The position numbers were made by a program, and so were the translations under genes. The notes under the pieces are model-generated. The model saw only the letters and a program-made list of their open reading frames with translations. It ran no database searches and had not been told where the DNA came from. 63,823 bases of DNA from a virus: positions 1 through 63,823 of the IMG/VR virus record IMGVR_UViG_3300020034_000013. The stretch is one strand, 5' to 3'. Below are positions 42,765-50,142 of this stretch, one piece after another (positions within the stretch are counted from its first letter, which is position 1; each line of letters starts with the position of its first letter).

Positions 42765-43953
42765 CAGTGACTTTCGTCCAGTGTTCAATCCTGAGACACG
42801 CAATTCTGTTATACCCCTCATCCTCCGGGTCAAGCTCGATGCCAACGACCTCATCCCACCCTGCCAGAAGAGCGCCGATCATCTCGCTGCCAGATCCCGA
42901 GAAGGGAACGAGAAGCCTGCGCGGCGACCCGTCGGACCGCGGGGGAGGCAGAATCAGCTTCGCCAAATATTCGCATAGGGCGATAGGCTTCACGCAAGGG
43001 TGGTGATTCCGGTGCCCGCCAGTACGCCCGGCGCCTGCAGCCCCATTGCCGATATCCACTGCGCCGTCCTCGCGATCAACGCAATCGCCCGCCGACTTTA
43101 GCACCAGGCTTTCGCACCCAGCATTGCGCTCTTTACTGGACACTTTCGCCGAGAAATAAAATCTCGCAGCGCCCCCGTTGTCCCTGAAGCCCCGCTTCCC
43201 GCCGCCCCCATTGGCCGTTACGGAGGGGTGTGACGGGCGATTGCCGACAATCTCATCCAAGACCTGTCCTGCGCCCTCATCTAGGATCACGTTGCGGGGC
43301 CAATTGCCAACCGGAGCACCGACGCGCTCGATGCGACAACCATCAACCCACATCGCGCCAGTCCCCCACTTGAGGGCGTTGATCGCGTAGATGCCGTCGA
43401 GGGGTTTGCGCGCCACGGTAACGGGCTCCCACGCCGGAGCCAGCGCCATGCCGTGACCTTCCCAGGGAGCCGACAGCTCGGAACCTGCGCCGGTGATGGC
43501 AATCGTCTTGGTCGTGGAGCCCACGCCTATCCCGTAGGTGCCGCCCTTCTCCGCAGTCGAGATGCCTGCGTTACCGGTCAGAACCTTATGCCCGACAACC
43601 AGGCGCTCGTTTCCGAGATGCGCGTCGATCAACTTGCCCATCGTCGTTGCCGGCTTTGGCATGCCCTTGGCGTACATCCAGGCGATATGGTCGCGAATCT
43701 CAAACCCAGCGTCTTCCACGTTGCAGTCTGCGCGGTGGAAAGTACGGGAGCCACCGAATGACATCGCATAGGCACCGGGCTTCAGAACGCGTAGAATACT
43801 CTCCCAGCATCCAACGCTGGGCAGCGTATAGTCCCATTTCTTGCCCATAAATTTGAGCCCATATGGCGGATCGCAGAGGACCGCATCGAAATGATTTTCG
43901 GGGAGCCTGGAACAAACATCTTCCACCTCTCCCTGTATGATCCAATATTTCAT
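42751..43953 (-). CDS. DNA methyltransferase (N6-adenine/N4-cytosine type)
   Basis: 400 aa. Catalytic motif DPPYGL (residues about 27-32) near the N-terminus and the AdoMet-binding FSGSGSEMIGALLAGWDEVV near the C-terminus (order IV then I, beta-type circular arrangement), with HPCVKPIALCEYLAKLILPP before it. Probably methylates phage DNA against host restriction or marks its own genome. Stop and start overlaps tie it to neighbours. Confidence 0.85.
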   Translation of the reverse strand: MKYWIIQGEVEDVCSRLPENHFDAVLCDPPYGLKFMGKKWDYTLPSVGCWESILRVLKPGAYAMSFGGSRTFHRADCNVEDAGFEIRDHIAWMYAKGMPKPATTMGKLIDAHLGNERLVVGHKVLTGNAGISTAEKGGTYGIGVGSTTKTIAITGAGSELSAPWEGHGMALAPAWEPVTVARKPLDGIYAINALKWGTGAMWVDGCRIERVGAPVGNWPRNVILDEGAGQVLDEIVGNRPSHPSVTANGGGGKRGFRDNGGAARFYFSAKVSSKERNAGCESLVLKSAGDCVDREDGAVDIGNGAAGAGRTGGHRNHHPCVKPIALCEYLAKLILPPPRSDGSPRRLLVPFSGSGSEMIGALLAGWDEVVGIELDPEDEGYNRIACLRIEHWTKVTDDDS

Positions 43954-44225
43954 TCGTACCCCTTTTCATCATACTGCCGGTCTTCAGCGTCGAGTTTGCA
44001 ACCAAAGCGGAGGTTGTATAGGAGCGAGGTCAATGCGGATGAAGGGATACCGATGGCCGTAGAGACGTGCACATCATCGGACAATCCGTTGGTCCAACGA
44101 ACTTCTACTATTCGAGAGGCTCCGAAGGGGGAGATTTCCAGATGTCGAGGGGGGCCTTCTCTCTGGGAGTCAAATTCTCTACCGGCGGCTAAGATGTCGG
44201 TGATCGTCGACAGAGGGATCATCAT
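43950..44225 (-). CDS. hypothetical protein with shared C-terminal tag AEDRQYDE, 91 aa
   Basis: Core (STITDILAAGREFDSQREGP; VEVRWTNGLSDDVHVSTAIG) unrecognised. The last residues DAEDRQYDEKGYE share AEDRQYDE with the C-termini of the two genes upstream. The end of the gene also carries the AAGGGG ribosome site of the methyltransferase. Starts in an ATGATG overlap. Confidence 0.6.
   Translation of the reverse strand: MMIPLSTITDILAAGREFDSQREGPPRHLEISPFGASRIVEVRWTNGLSDDVHVSTAIGIPSSALTSLLYNLRFGCKLDAEDRQYDEKGYE
43966..43991 (-). repeat. gene-end repeat encoding AEDRQYDE, copy 1
   Basis: Third and most diverged copy of the gene-end repeat, related to 44231-44257 and 44824-44850. Differences from copy 2 fall almost only on third codon positions. 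Confidence 0.75.
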
Positions 44226-44818
44226 TCCCCCTCGTCATACTGTCGATCTTCGGCGCCGCGCTCAGGATTGTAAGGGACAACGATGTCTCCAATAGATCTA
44301 AAGGTATCATAAAATTCTTTCGTTCGGTCGACAGTGCCGGGCACATACACGATCGCGTTGCTGTGGGATGGCGCGTTCTTCGCTTCATCTCCGGGCCAAT
44401 CAAATCGTATGCGCTTGCGGGGGATGCACACCGGGAACGCTGTGGCTGGCAGGCAGTCTCGGCCCTGGCTCACTGATAGGCCTTCGACAGAGAAGAACAT
44501 GAAGATAGCATGTTGTATGTGCCCTAGATCACGTTCTCTCATGAGTTTTTGCCAGAATAGGAGTGTCTTGCTCTTGTTGCCAACCTTGCCGCCAGGGGGA
44601 TTCACATAGAGAGCAGCAGGCATCCCTCCGAGTGACCAGTCTTGTTCAAGTCCGTTGGATGCCTCGTCGAAATACTTCGACGCGCATATGCGTTTGTTCG
44701 CCATATAGGATGATGCAGGGTCCAGGTCGATCTTTCCAAGAACGCGAGTCACCAGGCCGATAATATTCCGAGGCGTCATCCACGAGTCTTGCCTGCTGCT
44801 ATGCTGGATGTTCATCAT
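44222..44818 (-). CDS. dam: phage Dam-like N6-adenine methyltransferase with C-terminal AEDRQYDE tag
   Basis: 198 aa. DSWMTPRNIIGLVTRVLGKI, DLDPASSYMANKRICASKYF and YVNPPGGKVGNKSK match the phage Dam family (W.TP..., DP.AS..N..., NPPGG). The tail ERGAEDRQYDEGE matches its neighbours. Likely methylates adenine in a short motif, self-marking phage DNA. ATG 44818 overlaps the upstream stop. Confidence 0.82.
   Translation of the reverse strand: MMNIQHSSRQDSWMTPRNIIGLVTRVLGKIDLDPASSYMANKRICASKYFDEASNGLEQDWSLGGMPAALYVNPPGGKVGNKSKTLLFWQKLMRERDLGHIQHAIFMFFSVEGLSVSQGRDCLPATAFPVCIPRKRIRFDWPGDEAKNAPSHSNAIVYVPGTVDRTKEFYDTFRSIGDIVVPYNPERGAEDRQYDEGE
44231..44257 (-). repeat. gene-end repeat encoding GAEDRQYDE, copy 2
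   Basis: 27 bp, 25 identical to copy 3; the two differences are synonymous (Gly and Tyr codons). Followed by the GAGGGGG ribosome site of the next gene. Confidence 0.8.
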
Positions 44819-44970
44819 CCCCCCTCGTCGTACTGTCGATCTTCGGCACCAAGTTCGAATTCGGCCTCCGCAAGGAAATCCTCGAGGGAAGGCTCATCCT
44901 CGAACTCGTCATTTTCCCGAACTATGCCCACCTGAACCGCGTATTCGTAAATCATACCGTCGAGCGTCAT
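44815..44970 (-). CDS. acidic small protein with C-terminal AEDRQYDE tag, 51 aa
   Basis: MTLDGMIYEYAVQVGIVREN, then DEFEDEPSLEDFLAEAEFEL and the tag GAEDRQYDEGG. ATG 44970 has GGAGG six bases upstream; the longer in-frame ORF overlaps the gene at 45026 and is not used. First gene after its own promoter; the tag and the next ribosome site are encoded by the same bases. Confidence 0.6.
   Translation of the reverse strand: MTLDGMIYEYAVQVGIVRENDEFEDEPSLEDFLAEAEFELGAEDRQYDEGG
44824..44850 (-). repeat. gene-end repeat encoding GAEDRQYDE, copy 3
   Basis: Copy at the end of the 51-aa gene; nearly identical to copy 2, again directly preceding GAGGGGGG and the next ATG. Confidence 0.8.
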
Positions 44971-44993
44971 GTCATCCTCCGTCTGCAGCCAGT

Positions 44994-45021
44994 AAGATAG
45001 GTCTCCTACGAACGGTGTCAA
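44994..45021 (-). promoter_or_regulatory. promoter for the tagged-gene cassette
   Basis: TTGACA, 16-nt spacer, TATCTT. It lies partly in the 3' end of the 45026 region and is followed by a 23-nt leader with GGAGG before ATG 44970, so it would drive the tagged gene, the Dam-like gene and those after it. Confidence 0.55.
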
Positions 45022-45025
45022 GAGG

Positions 45026-45265
45026 TCAGTTGAGAAAAGTCCCCGGCGAGAGAGGAGCAGAATCTGCGTCTGCTTCTTCCAGACGGTCCACTTCATCTTG
45101 GATTTTGTCCAATGACCGTGCGAACTCGGCATCATGCTTCGGACAAAGGACAAGAGGGTACGCTCGCGCCAACGACAAGACTCCAATGGCCATCCCTGTA
45201 AAAAAGGTCACAGGAGTGCTGGCAGAAAGTTTAATCATCGAGCAACACATACACTTACCTGACAT
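45026..45265 (-). CDS. hypothetical protein with membrane-like segment and coiled coil, 79 aa
   Basis: MSGKCMCCSMIKLSASTPVT then a hydrophobic stretch (FFTGMAIGVLSLA), CPKHDAEFARSLDKIQDEVD and an acidic tail. ATG 45265 has AGGAG upstream and overlaps the previous gene by 11 nt; ATG 45289 is the longer alternative. Function unknown. Confidence 0.55.
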   Translation of the reverse strand: MSGKCMCCSMIKLSASTPVTFFTGMAIGVLSLARAYPLVLCPKHDAEFARSLDKIQDEVDRLEEADADSAPLSPGTFLN

Positions 45266-45443
45266 TGAGGAGCTCCTGTTTGCGGGCATTTACGTAGACT
45301 CTGCGTACCGCGGCTTTGAGAGATTTGTTCCAAGTCTGGACCCTCTGATCTTCTTGTTCGAACCGAACAAAAAACCCTCCGTCGGGTGTCCGGGTAATAG
45401 TAACCCGGCCATGGTAAGAGAGGGTGGCAAGGTGGTGTTTCAC
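45255..45443 (-). CDS. small HicB-like-fold protein, 62 aa
   Basis: YHGRVTITRTPDGGFFVRFE then a helix (KSLKAAVRRVYVNARKQ) has a beta-beta-beta-alpha look reminiscent of small RNase-H-like/HicB folds. GTG 45443 overlaps the previous stop (GTGA). Confidence 0.5.
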   Translation of the reverse strand: MKHHLATLSYHGRVTITRTPDGGFFVRFEQEDQRVQTWNKSLKAAVRRVYVNARKQELLNVR

Positions 45444-45706
45444 ACGGCCTCCGGATCATATACGTAGCGCAAAGTTTCTTTCTCGGCGCGCTCTGCTGGG
45501 AAGAAGGGGGTGAAATCCTCGAATTCGAAGATGCCGCAGTCTCGAGTATAGACCTTGCTGTCCACTACTGTAGCCGGTCCTCGGATGTGCAGATCATCTC
45601 CAGGCGGGAGGTCGGAAACCCACTGGATCATGGCCACGGGGGACGAGAAGCCCACGAGTTCAAAGTCCCCGTAGTAGAACTGGATGCCGAAGTGCGTCGT
45701 TTTCAT
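45440..45706 (-). CDS. hypothetical protein, 88 aa
   Basis: MKTTHFGIQFYYGDFELVGF, then a Pro/Asp-rich middle and DCGIFEFEDFTPFFPAERAE. ATG 45706 preferred: it is seven bases after a -10 box, whereas ATG 45724 lies inside the promoter spacer. No ribosome site, so a leaderless message is predicted. Confidence 0.6.
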   Translation of the reverse strand: MKTTHFGIQFYYGDFELVGFSSPVAMIQWVSDLPPGDDLHIRGPATVVDSKVYTRDCGIFEFEDFTPFFPAERAEKETLRYVYDPEAV

Positions 45707-45713
45707 ATTGTAG

Positions 45714-45741
45714 AAGATGGGCATGGACAGAGGGTTGTCAA
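45714..45741 (-). promoter_or_regulatory. promoter, predicted leaderless start
   Basis: TTGACA, 16-nt spacer, CATCTT, seven bases, ATG 45706. Confidence 0.6.
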
Positions 45742-45746
45742 GACCT

Positions 45747-46058
45747 TCAGAGAGAAAGTCTTTCCCCTGTTGCCATGCGTGACATGAGGACAGGGCTTAC
45801 GTTCCAGGTAAACTCCGTACCAGCCCGAGGATTATCGACGATACGCCCCGCTCCATGCACTTCGAGGCGCCGGAAAACATGAACGACCGCCTTCCGGCAA
45901 AAAGCTACTCCGGACTTTCGTAGGGTATCGATGCATACGTTGACAGATTCATTGGGGGGACTCCCGACATCCTGGTTACCAGCCCAACGATCGAAGAGCA
46001 CCTGAGCTAATGGATCGGTGTCGTACAGTTTGATGATCTCAACGATATTCACGGACAT
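45747..46058 (-). CDS. hypothetical protein, 103 aa
   Basis: MSVNIVEIIKLYDTDPLAQV then VCIDTLRKSGVAFCRKAVVH; winged-helix-like pattern possible (KAVVHVFRRLEVHGAGRIVD) but not diagnostic. TAGGAG precedes the ATG. Next to the RuvC-like gene. Confidence 0.55.
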   Translation of the reverse strand: MSVNIVEIIKLYDTDPLAQVLFDRWAGNQDVGSPPNESVNVCIDTLRKSGVAFCRKAVVHVFRRLEVHGAGRIVDNPRAGTEFTWNVSPVLMSRMATGERLSL

Positions 46059-46066
46059 GGTAACTC

Positions 46067-46522
46067 CTAGGTGGATTGACCGGACTTAGGGAGCCGGCCC
46101 AATTTCCATAGTGCAAGACACACGGCATCAAGGACATCCTCTGTTGCTTTCTCGGGGATTTTGGAGGTGACGGCATCCACAACCTTGCGCTCCACGGAGG
46201 TAAGCTTGGTGTACATCCTGGCATGGTGCACGGGCTTCTTGACCTGCCCCTTCCAAAGTTTCGGCAAAACTAAGGAAGGGGCAGGGCCGCGGCTTTCAAG
46301 GCGCTCTTGGTACCGGCCTACGCGGTGAGCGAGGGTGATGAGATTGTTGGCTTGGGAAGCGGGGGTCTGGGGGTAGACCTCCTGATCTTCGATGACCGCG
46401 GTAAGCTCCTTCTGCCCCCATGCTGAAGGTATGAAATCTTCTCCCCGCCCGCAAGCTAGAATACCAGCGGGTGTGATGTGGCACCATCCTGTCGAGATGC
46501 CTGGGTCGATGGCGATGATCAT
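46067..46522 (-). CDS. RuvC-like Holliday junction resolvase
   Basis: 151 aa. MIIAIDPGISTGWCHITPAG is the RuvC/RNase-H first strand with the catalytic Asp, followed by a later acidic strand (AVIEDQEVYP) and a C-terminal TEDVLDAVCLALW carrying the last Asp. Would cut branched DNA during recombination or before packaging. ATG 46522 overlaps the upstream stop (ATGA). Confidence 0.75.
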   Translation of the reverse strand: MIIAIDPGISTGWCHITPAGILACGRGEDFIPSAWGQKELTAVIEDQEVYPQTPASQANNLITLAHRVGRYQERLESRGPAPSLVLPKLWKGQVKKPVHHARMYTKLTSVERKVVDAVTSKIPEKATEDVLDAVCLALWKLGRLPKSGQST

Positions 46523-46722
46523 AACTTCGCCTGATCGGAGGGCAGGTCGTTTCCTGCAGTCCAGTCTTCGAGAAACTTTATTCGAGCCTTCAATGAGGCT
46601 ATGTCCGCGAGATCTAGCGCAAACTCTTTGGCTAGAGCGGCCCATTCATCTCGATCTTTTGTGACAAGTTCGAGCTTCGCTTCCAGTTGTGCGATCTGAT
46701 ACCACAGCATTTCGTCGCTCAT
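46519..46722 (-). CDS. coiled-coil protein, 67 aa
   Basis: MSDEMLWYQIAQLEAKLELV and KFLEDWTAGNDLP form a long charged helix. ATGA overlaps on both sides. Function unknown. Confidence 0.55.
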   Translation of the reverse strand: MSDEMLWYQIAQLEAKLELVTKDRDEWAALAKEFALDLADIASLKARIKFLEDWTAGNDLPSDQAKL

Positions 46723-46937
46723 GCTTTTCTCCCAAACAGCATCGTCGAGATGTCTCGAGGAGAACCTGCGCGGCGATCCTCTACGGGCCTATATTCCGTG
46801 CATGTCGCCAGCAGCGTAGTTCGATCCCCCACTCTCACGGTGGATCCGTAGCCAATCCGATGCATGTCATCCAGGGCGTCGAGAATGTCCCGTCGCGCGC
46901 GCACAATACGGCCGGCAATATCGTAGACGTAATTCAT
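46719..46937 (-). CDS. hypothetical protein, 72 aa
   Basis: MNYVYDIAGRIVRARRDILD, then GYGSTVRVGDRTTLLATCTE. Looks like a small globular protein; coupled by ATGA overlaps. No family recognised. Confidence 0.55.
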   Translation of the reverse strand: MNYVYDIAGRIVRARRDILDALDDMHRIGYGSTVRVGDRTTLLATCTEYRPVEDRRAGSPRDISTMLFGRKA

Positions 46938-47212
46938 GAGAAATCCGAGGACAGCAAGATGTCCAAGGTCCCATAAAAAGATTCATCGCCCAGTCTGGCC
47001 ATATTCCAAAGAAGATCCTCGTGGACACAAAGCAAGCTGTAGGAATCACCGGGCTGCACCCCCGCCTCCCCAAAGCCACGAGTATAGGACTTGAAGAGAT
47101 ATTTCCCCAACATCTTGTGATACTTCACGGTGGCATCGAACTCGGAACTGTCGATATATTTACGGATTTTCTTGAGGAGTTTTTTGCTTTTCTTTTCAGA
47201 CAGGAGTTTCAT
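46934..47212 (-). CDS. hypothetical protein, 92 aa
   Basis: Lys-rich start MKLLSEKKSKKLLKKIRKYI, then EFDATVKYHKMLGKYLFKSY and an acidic C-terminus. ATGA overlaps on both sides. Function unknown. Confidence 0.55.
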   Translation of the reverse strand: MKLLSEKKSKKLLKKIRKYIDSSEFDATVKYHKMLGKYLFKSYTRGFGEAGVQPGDSYSLLCVHEDLLWNMARLGDESFYGTLDILLSSDFS

Positions 47213-47532
47213 CGTCGTGCCTCTGAACAGTCATAGCATAAACTGCGGTTGTGGTTGAGTGCGTGATTACTGGGTGTTTTACAATGAGCGCAAACACCGG
47301 AGAGGTCCGGTGTCATCGATAGGGAAGGGGAGATCTCAGGAACAGTTACTGTGATACCAGGAGTCCCCTCGGGTGTTGCGAAGATTTCCACGACATCGAA
47401 GCCATTCATCGAGCCGGGGCGAGGTACGTCCTTCCACATTCTGCCACATAGATTACACGTAGTGATACCCTTATCGCGTGTTTTCATAGAATAGTGACAA
47501 GAACAGTAACTTCCGAGATATACGGTGGTCAT
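47209..47532 (-). CDS. double zinc-ribbon protein, 107 aa
   Basis: Cysteine pairs CSCHYS/CNLC and CAHC/CYDC suggest two zinc ribbons flanking a beta-rich middle. The AGGAAGGTG before ATG 47532 serves as ribosome site. A nucleic-acid-binding or transcription-related role is possible. Confidence 0.6.
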   Translation of the reverse strand: MTTVYLGSYCSCHYSMKTRDKGITTCNLCGRMWKDVPRPGSMNGFDVVEIFATPEGTPGITVTVPEISPSLSMTPDLSGVCAHCKTPSNHALNHNRSLCYDCSEARR

Positions 47533-47551
47533 CAGAGCACCTTCCTATTGA

Positions 47552-47641
47552 TCAAGATTGTGGTTTTCTCCCTAACAGAGAGACAAGAGCGACGCCAGTA
47601 ACAATGCCAAACAGATACGTAAAAAGCACAGCGAGGGTCAC
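47552..47641 (-). CDS. tiny membrane protein, 29 aa
   Basis: GTG 47641 overlaps the previous stop (GTGA); product MTLAVLFTYLFGIVTGVALV ending GRKPQS is one membrane helix. Missed by ordinary length cut-offs. Function unknown. Confidence 0.5.
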   Translation of the reverse strand: MTLAVLFTYLFGIVTGVALVSLLGRKPQS

Positions 47642-47910
47642 GGTTTCTCCGGAGGTCGGACGAACTGGATTTCTACGGTGTAAGTATGTCCGGGGCTCAG
47701 TTTAAAATCATAAGCTTCCCACCGGGCCATGTCCACCCCCACGAACGCTATGCCTTCTGGCAGGGCCTCAAGTTCGTCGATGGCAGCCTGTAGGGCACAT
47801 CTAGGGTACTTACTTCCGATATTCTCTGCGCCGCAGCAGGGACATTTATCAGCAGCATACCCCGAGAATTTGACAACTCTCAACAGTTTCAGCAGCTCAT
47901 TCCTCTTCAT
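47638..47910 (-). CDS. hypothetical protein with CPCC motif, 90 aa
   Basis: MKRNELLKLLRVVKFSGYAA, then DKCPCCGAENIGSKYPRC (zinc ribbon) and a C-terminal beta part. ATG 47910 chosen for the preceding GAGGGA; overlaps the neighbour by 14 nt. Confidence 0.6.
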   Translation of the reverse strand: MKRNELLKLLRVVKFSGYAADKCPCCGAENIGSKYPRCALQAAIDELEALPEGIAFVGVDMARWEAYDFKLSPGHTYTVEIQFVRPPEKP

Positions 47911-48205
47911 CGTCATCCCTCTGCTTGGAGGGCATCCACACGGAGCAGAATTCTGCATCTTCTGGTAGTCGAACGTACCCACATCCTCGACAGAAACGCC
48001 AGCCTTCTCCCGCATCGAAGAACTCTTCATGGAAGATGATAGACTCGGTGATTTCCTTTTCTGTGCAGAGTTGCCAAGGGATCCTAAGTTCAGGGACAGA
48101 TGCGGCCCAGATGTGCACAAGATCTCCCTTTTCATAGTACAGCAGCCCAGCGCAAATCGCATCCTCGACCTCGAGCTGACGTCGTTGGCTTTCGGTGAGG
48201 CTCAT
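47897..48205 (-). CDS. hypothetical protein with zinc-like site, 102 aa
   Basis: MSLTESQRRQLEVEDAICAG, then FHEEFFDAGEGWRFCRGCGY and a second Cys near the acidic C-terminus. TGATG overlap with the 59-aa gene. No family recognised. Confidence 0.6.
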   Translation of the reverse strand: MSLTESQRRQLEVEDAICAGLLYYEKGDLVHIWAASVPELRIPWQLCTEKEITESIIFHEEFFDAGEGWRFCRGCGYVRLPEDAEFCSVWMPSKQRDDDEEE

Positions 48206-48384
48206 CAATTATCCCAGCCCTGAGCGAAAGCGTAGTGGACGGACCAGGGCAGACCCTCGCGGAAGTCCACCTTTGCGGCCCGTGACCAAAAGCGACGTAC
48301 ATACCTCCGCCACTGCGATCGACTTCCTCCGTTTACACCTTTACATGTGCGTTTTTCGTTCTTATTTTGTTGACGTCGGTTCAT
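48205..48384 (-). CDS. small basic protein, 59 aa
   Basis: MNRRQQNKNEKRTCKGVNGG, SQWRRYVRRFWSRAAKVDFR, then YAFAQGWDN. Positively charged with several Trp/Arg. Below common length cut-offs, but the TGATG overlap with the next gene and ATGA with the previous one support it. Confidence 0.5.
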   Translation of the reverse strand: MNRRQQNKNEKRTCKGVNGGSRSQWRRYVRRFWSRAAKVDFREGLPWSVHYAFAQGWDN

Positions 48385-48584
48385 ACTTGCTCCGCGGGCA
48401 CAAAGTACTCTGGCGGTAGGTAGAAGTATGTCTCATCGATGCGTAGGATGGCTTCCGAACGAGAGTGGAGATTGGGGACGATCTCACTCCACGGCGCCAC
48501 CTCGAGAGAGGCGACCTGCCCGGTGCGGGGGCCGTGGGTGATGCGGACCGAAGAGCCTACAGGGAGAACATTCATCTCTTTCAT
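48381..48584 (-). CDS. hypothetical protein, 67 aa
   Basis: MKEMNVLPVGSSVRITHGPR looks like a small SH3-like/KOW barrel (GSSVRITHGPRTGQVASLEV). GGAGGG before ATG 48584 and ATGA overlap fix the start. Confidence 0.55.
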   Translation of the reverse strand: MKEMNVLPVGSSVRITHGPRTGQVASLEVAPWSEIVPNLHSRSEAILRIDETYFYLPPEYFVPAEQV

Positions 48585-48784
48585 GTTGCCCTCCATTCCC
48601 AGATGTGTGTATCCACGACAATCTCCATAGTGTGAATCTGCGATCCCCCTCTGTACAATATGGCAAGAGCTTGATCGAGGACTCGGGGGTCCGTGCAGAC
48701 AGCCCTCACTGAAAGCCCCGCTGTTGTATCCCAAAGGATGTGGGCACAATGGTTCTTGCAATTCATGTTGGCATGCATCTTCAT
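48581..48784 (-). CDS. hypothetical protein, 67 aa
   Basis: MKMHANMNCKNHCAHILWDT, then AVCTDPRVLDQALAILYRGG. ATG 48784 overlaps the stop of a 20-codon upstream ORF (ATGA), so translation is likely coupled. ATG 48799 is the longer alternative. Confidence 0.55.
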   Translation of the reverse strand: MKMHANMNCKNHCAHILWDTTAGLSVRAVCTDPRVLDQALAILYRGGSQIHTMEIVVDTHIWEWRAT

Positions 48785-48843
48785 GTTGCATTGTCCCATT
48801 CTGAAGGTTTGCTCGGAGGCTTGGGGGACGGTCGCGTTTTCAT
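48781..48843 (-). CDS. 20-aa leader ORF
   Basis: MKTRPSPKPPSKPSEWDNAT. Starts seven bases after a -10 box (leaderless prediction) and ends in an ATGA overlap with the next gene, so it may serve to load ribosomes. Confidence 0.4.
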   Translation of the reverse strand: MKTRPSPKPPSKPSEWDNAT

Positions 48844-48850
48844 ATCTCAG

Positions 48851-48878
48851 AACCTAACTCGGCCTCGTATCCTGTCAA
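48851..48878 (-). promoter_or_regulatory. promoter, predicted leaderless start
   Basis: TTGACA, 16-nt spacer, TAGGTT, seven bases, ATG 48843. Confidence 0.55.
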
Positions 48879-48997
48879 GACCCCGCCAAGACATGCAGCA
48901 GGATCAAAAGCAGTGCGATCGCCACCAAGACAGCCCCGCTATCTTTAGCTTCGAGATTATCGAGGAATTCTTCGATGCGGGGATCTATCTTCTTCAT
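48875..48997 (-). CDS. tiny membrane protein, 40 aa
   Basis: MKKIDPRIEEFLDNLEAKDS followed by a membrane helix (GAVLVAIALLLILLHVLAGS). ATG 48997 is six bases after a -10 box. Its end overlaps the next promoter's -35 box. Function unknown. Confidence 0.5.
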   Translation of the reverse strand: MKKIDPRIEEFLDNLEAKDSGAVLVAIALLLILLHVLAGS

Positions 48998-49003
48998 GAA
49001 GAG

Positions 49004-49031
49004 AACCTAACCGAGCTTCCAGGTGTGTCAA
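49004..49031 (-). promoter_or_regulatory. promoter, predicted leaderless start
   Basis: TTGACA, 16-nt spacer, TAGGTT, six bases, ATG 48997. Confidence 0.6.
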
Positions 49032-49231
49032 GTACCAATCGTACCCTCCCCTAGAGCGTCTCGAAAACGTCTAGCCCAACGCACGAGTTCGATCCTAGCG
49101 CTCGGAGGGTACATATCCGTGAAGGGGTGCTGCCCAAAGCCCGAACCTCGGCTGAGTTCAGATGTCTCGACGTCGGTGCAGAAACTCTCCACAAGAGTTC
49201 TAAGAAGCAATAGGTCTTCTTGGTTGTTCAT
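49028..49231 (-). CDS. hypothetical protein, 67 aa
   Basis: MNNQEDLLLLRTLVESFCTD, FGQHPFTDMYPPSARIELVR. ATGA overlap with the metallophosphoesterase stop. No family recognised. Confidence 0.55.
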   Translation of the reverse strand: MNNQEDLLLLRTLVESFCTDVETSELSRGSGFGQHPFTDMYPPSARIELVRWARRFRDALGEGTIGT

Positions 49232-50142
49232 GTTTGCACAGCCGGATAGAAACGGGATGAGAATTCGGAGGCTCGCCCCCTGCGGTCTACCGTGAACGAT
49301 ATGATGCTTGCACCGACATCCCACGGTCGAGAAATCCGGTTCCCAAACGAGCCTTTCTTGACCTGGAAGCAGCCTCCGCTCGCGCAAAAAATGTCCTCCG
49401 CCTGCGCGTAGCAACTAGCCACGTGATGAAGATGTCCCGCCAGTATGAGATCCGTAGGATCTTGTAAATTCTCCGCGTGAGAGTTGAGCATGCGACGGAT
49501 TGCATTGGGTGTACTGGCCGCACCCATGGGGTGCCAAAGGTGCGTACGGGCTCCTTCGATCACAGCATTGCCACGGCACGTTCCCGCATGATGCCAATCT
49601 AGGCCGGCCTTGCGCATGCGGTCTTCAACGATCTTCCCGATGTCCAGGCCTATCGCATCCGATGAATAGTAGTCATGGTTCCCGGTGATGGCGGCGACTT
49701 TCCACGGGTTGCCTTTCATCGTGTCGACGAGTTCATCGATCTGCTCATCTGCTCCATGTAGTCGCTGTTCAGGCAGAAGGATGCTTTTGACGCCATCGGT
49801 ACCATCTCCGGTGAAAGCGATCGACCGGCACCCTTCCTTCCATGCAAAGGAAAGAAACTTCTTGAGGGCCTTGGGCGCGAATTGTCGGCTCCCCGCGTGC
49901 GTGTCCGTGACGTGTGCGATCTTGTGACGGCCGGGACTCGGTTTTCCGATGACAACGAGAGCGCCTACGCCGACTTCGAGCTTGGTGAAGACGTGCTGCC
50001 CTGTGACGTGGAGGTTGTAGCCTTCCTTCTTGCCGTTAGCGATGGTGGATCGAAGCTCTTTTTCGGAGCACTGGAGTTTGGCCGTGAGCCACGAGATCTC
50101 CCGGGGTTTCTTCGAGGTGTGATGAATGAGGTCATGCAACAT
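49228..50142 (-). CDS. metallophosphoesterase with N-terminal winged-helix-like domain
   Basis: 304 aa. Metal ligands in order: HVTDTHAGS, FTGDGTDG, ITGNHDYYSS and AGHLHHVASC, the calcineurin-like signature. The first 70 residues (KKPREISWLTAKLQCSEKEL) look like a helix-turn-helix. May be a phage DNA exonuclease or repair phosphatase (SbcD/Mre11-like). Overlaps the nucleotidase gene by 11 nt. Confidence 0.85.
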   Translation of the reverse strand: MLHDLIHHTSKKPREISWLTAKLQCSEKELRSTIANGKKEGYNLHVTGQHVFTKLEVGVGALVVIGKPSPGRHKIAHVTDTHAGSRQFAPKALKKFLSFAWKEGCRSIAFTGDGTDGVKSILLPEQRLHGADEQIDELVDTMKGNPWKVAAITGNHDYYSSDAIGLDIGKIVEDRMRKAGLDWHHAGTCRGNAVIEGARTHLWHPMGAASTPNAIRRMLNSHAENLQDPTDLILAGHLHHVASCYAQAEDIFCASGGCFQVKKGSFGNRISRPWDVGASIISFTVDRRGRASEFSSRFYPAVQT

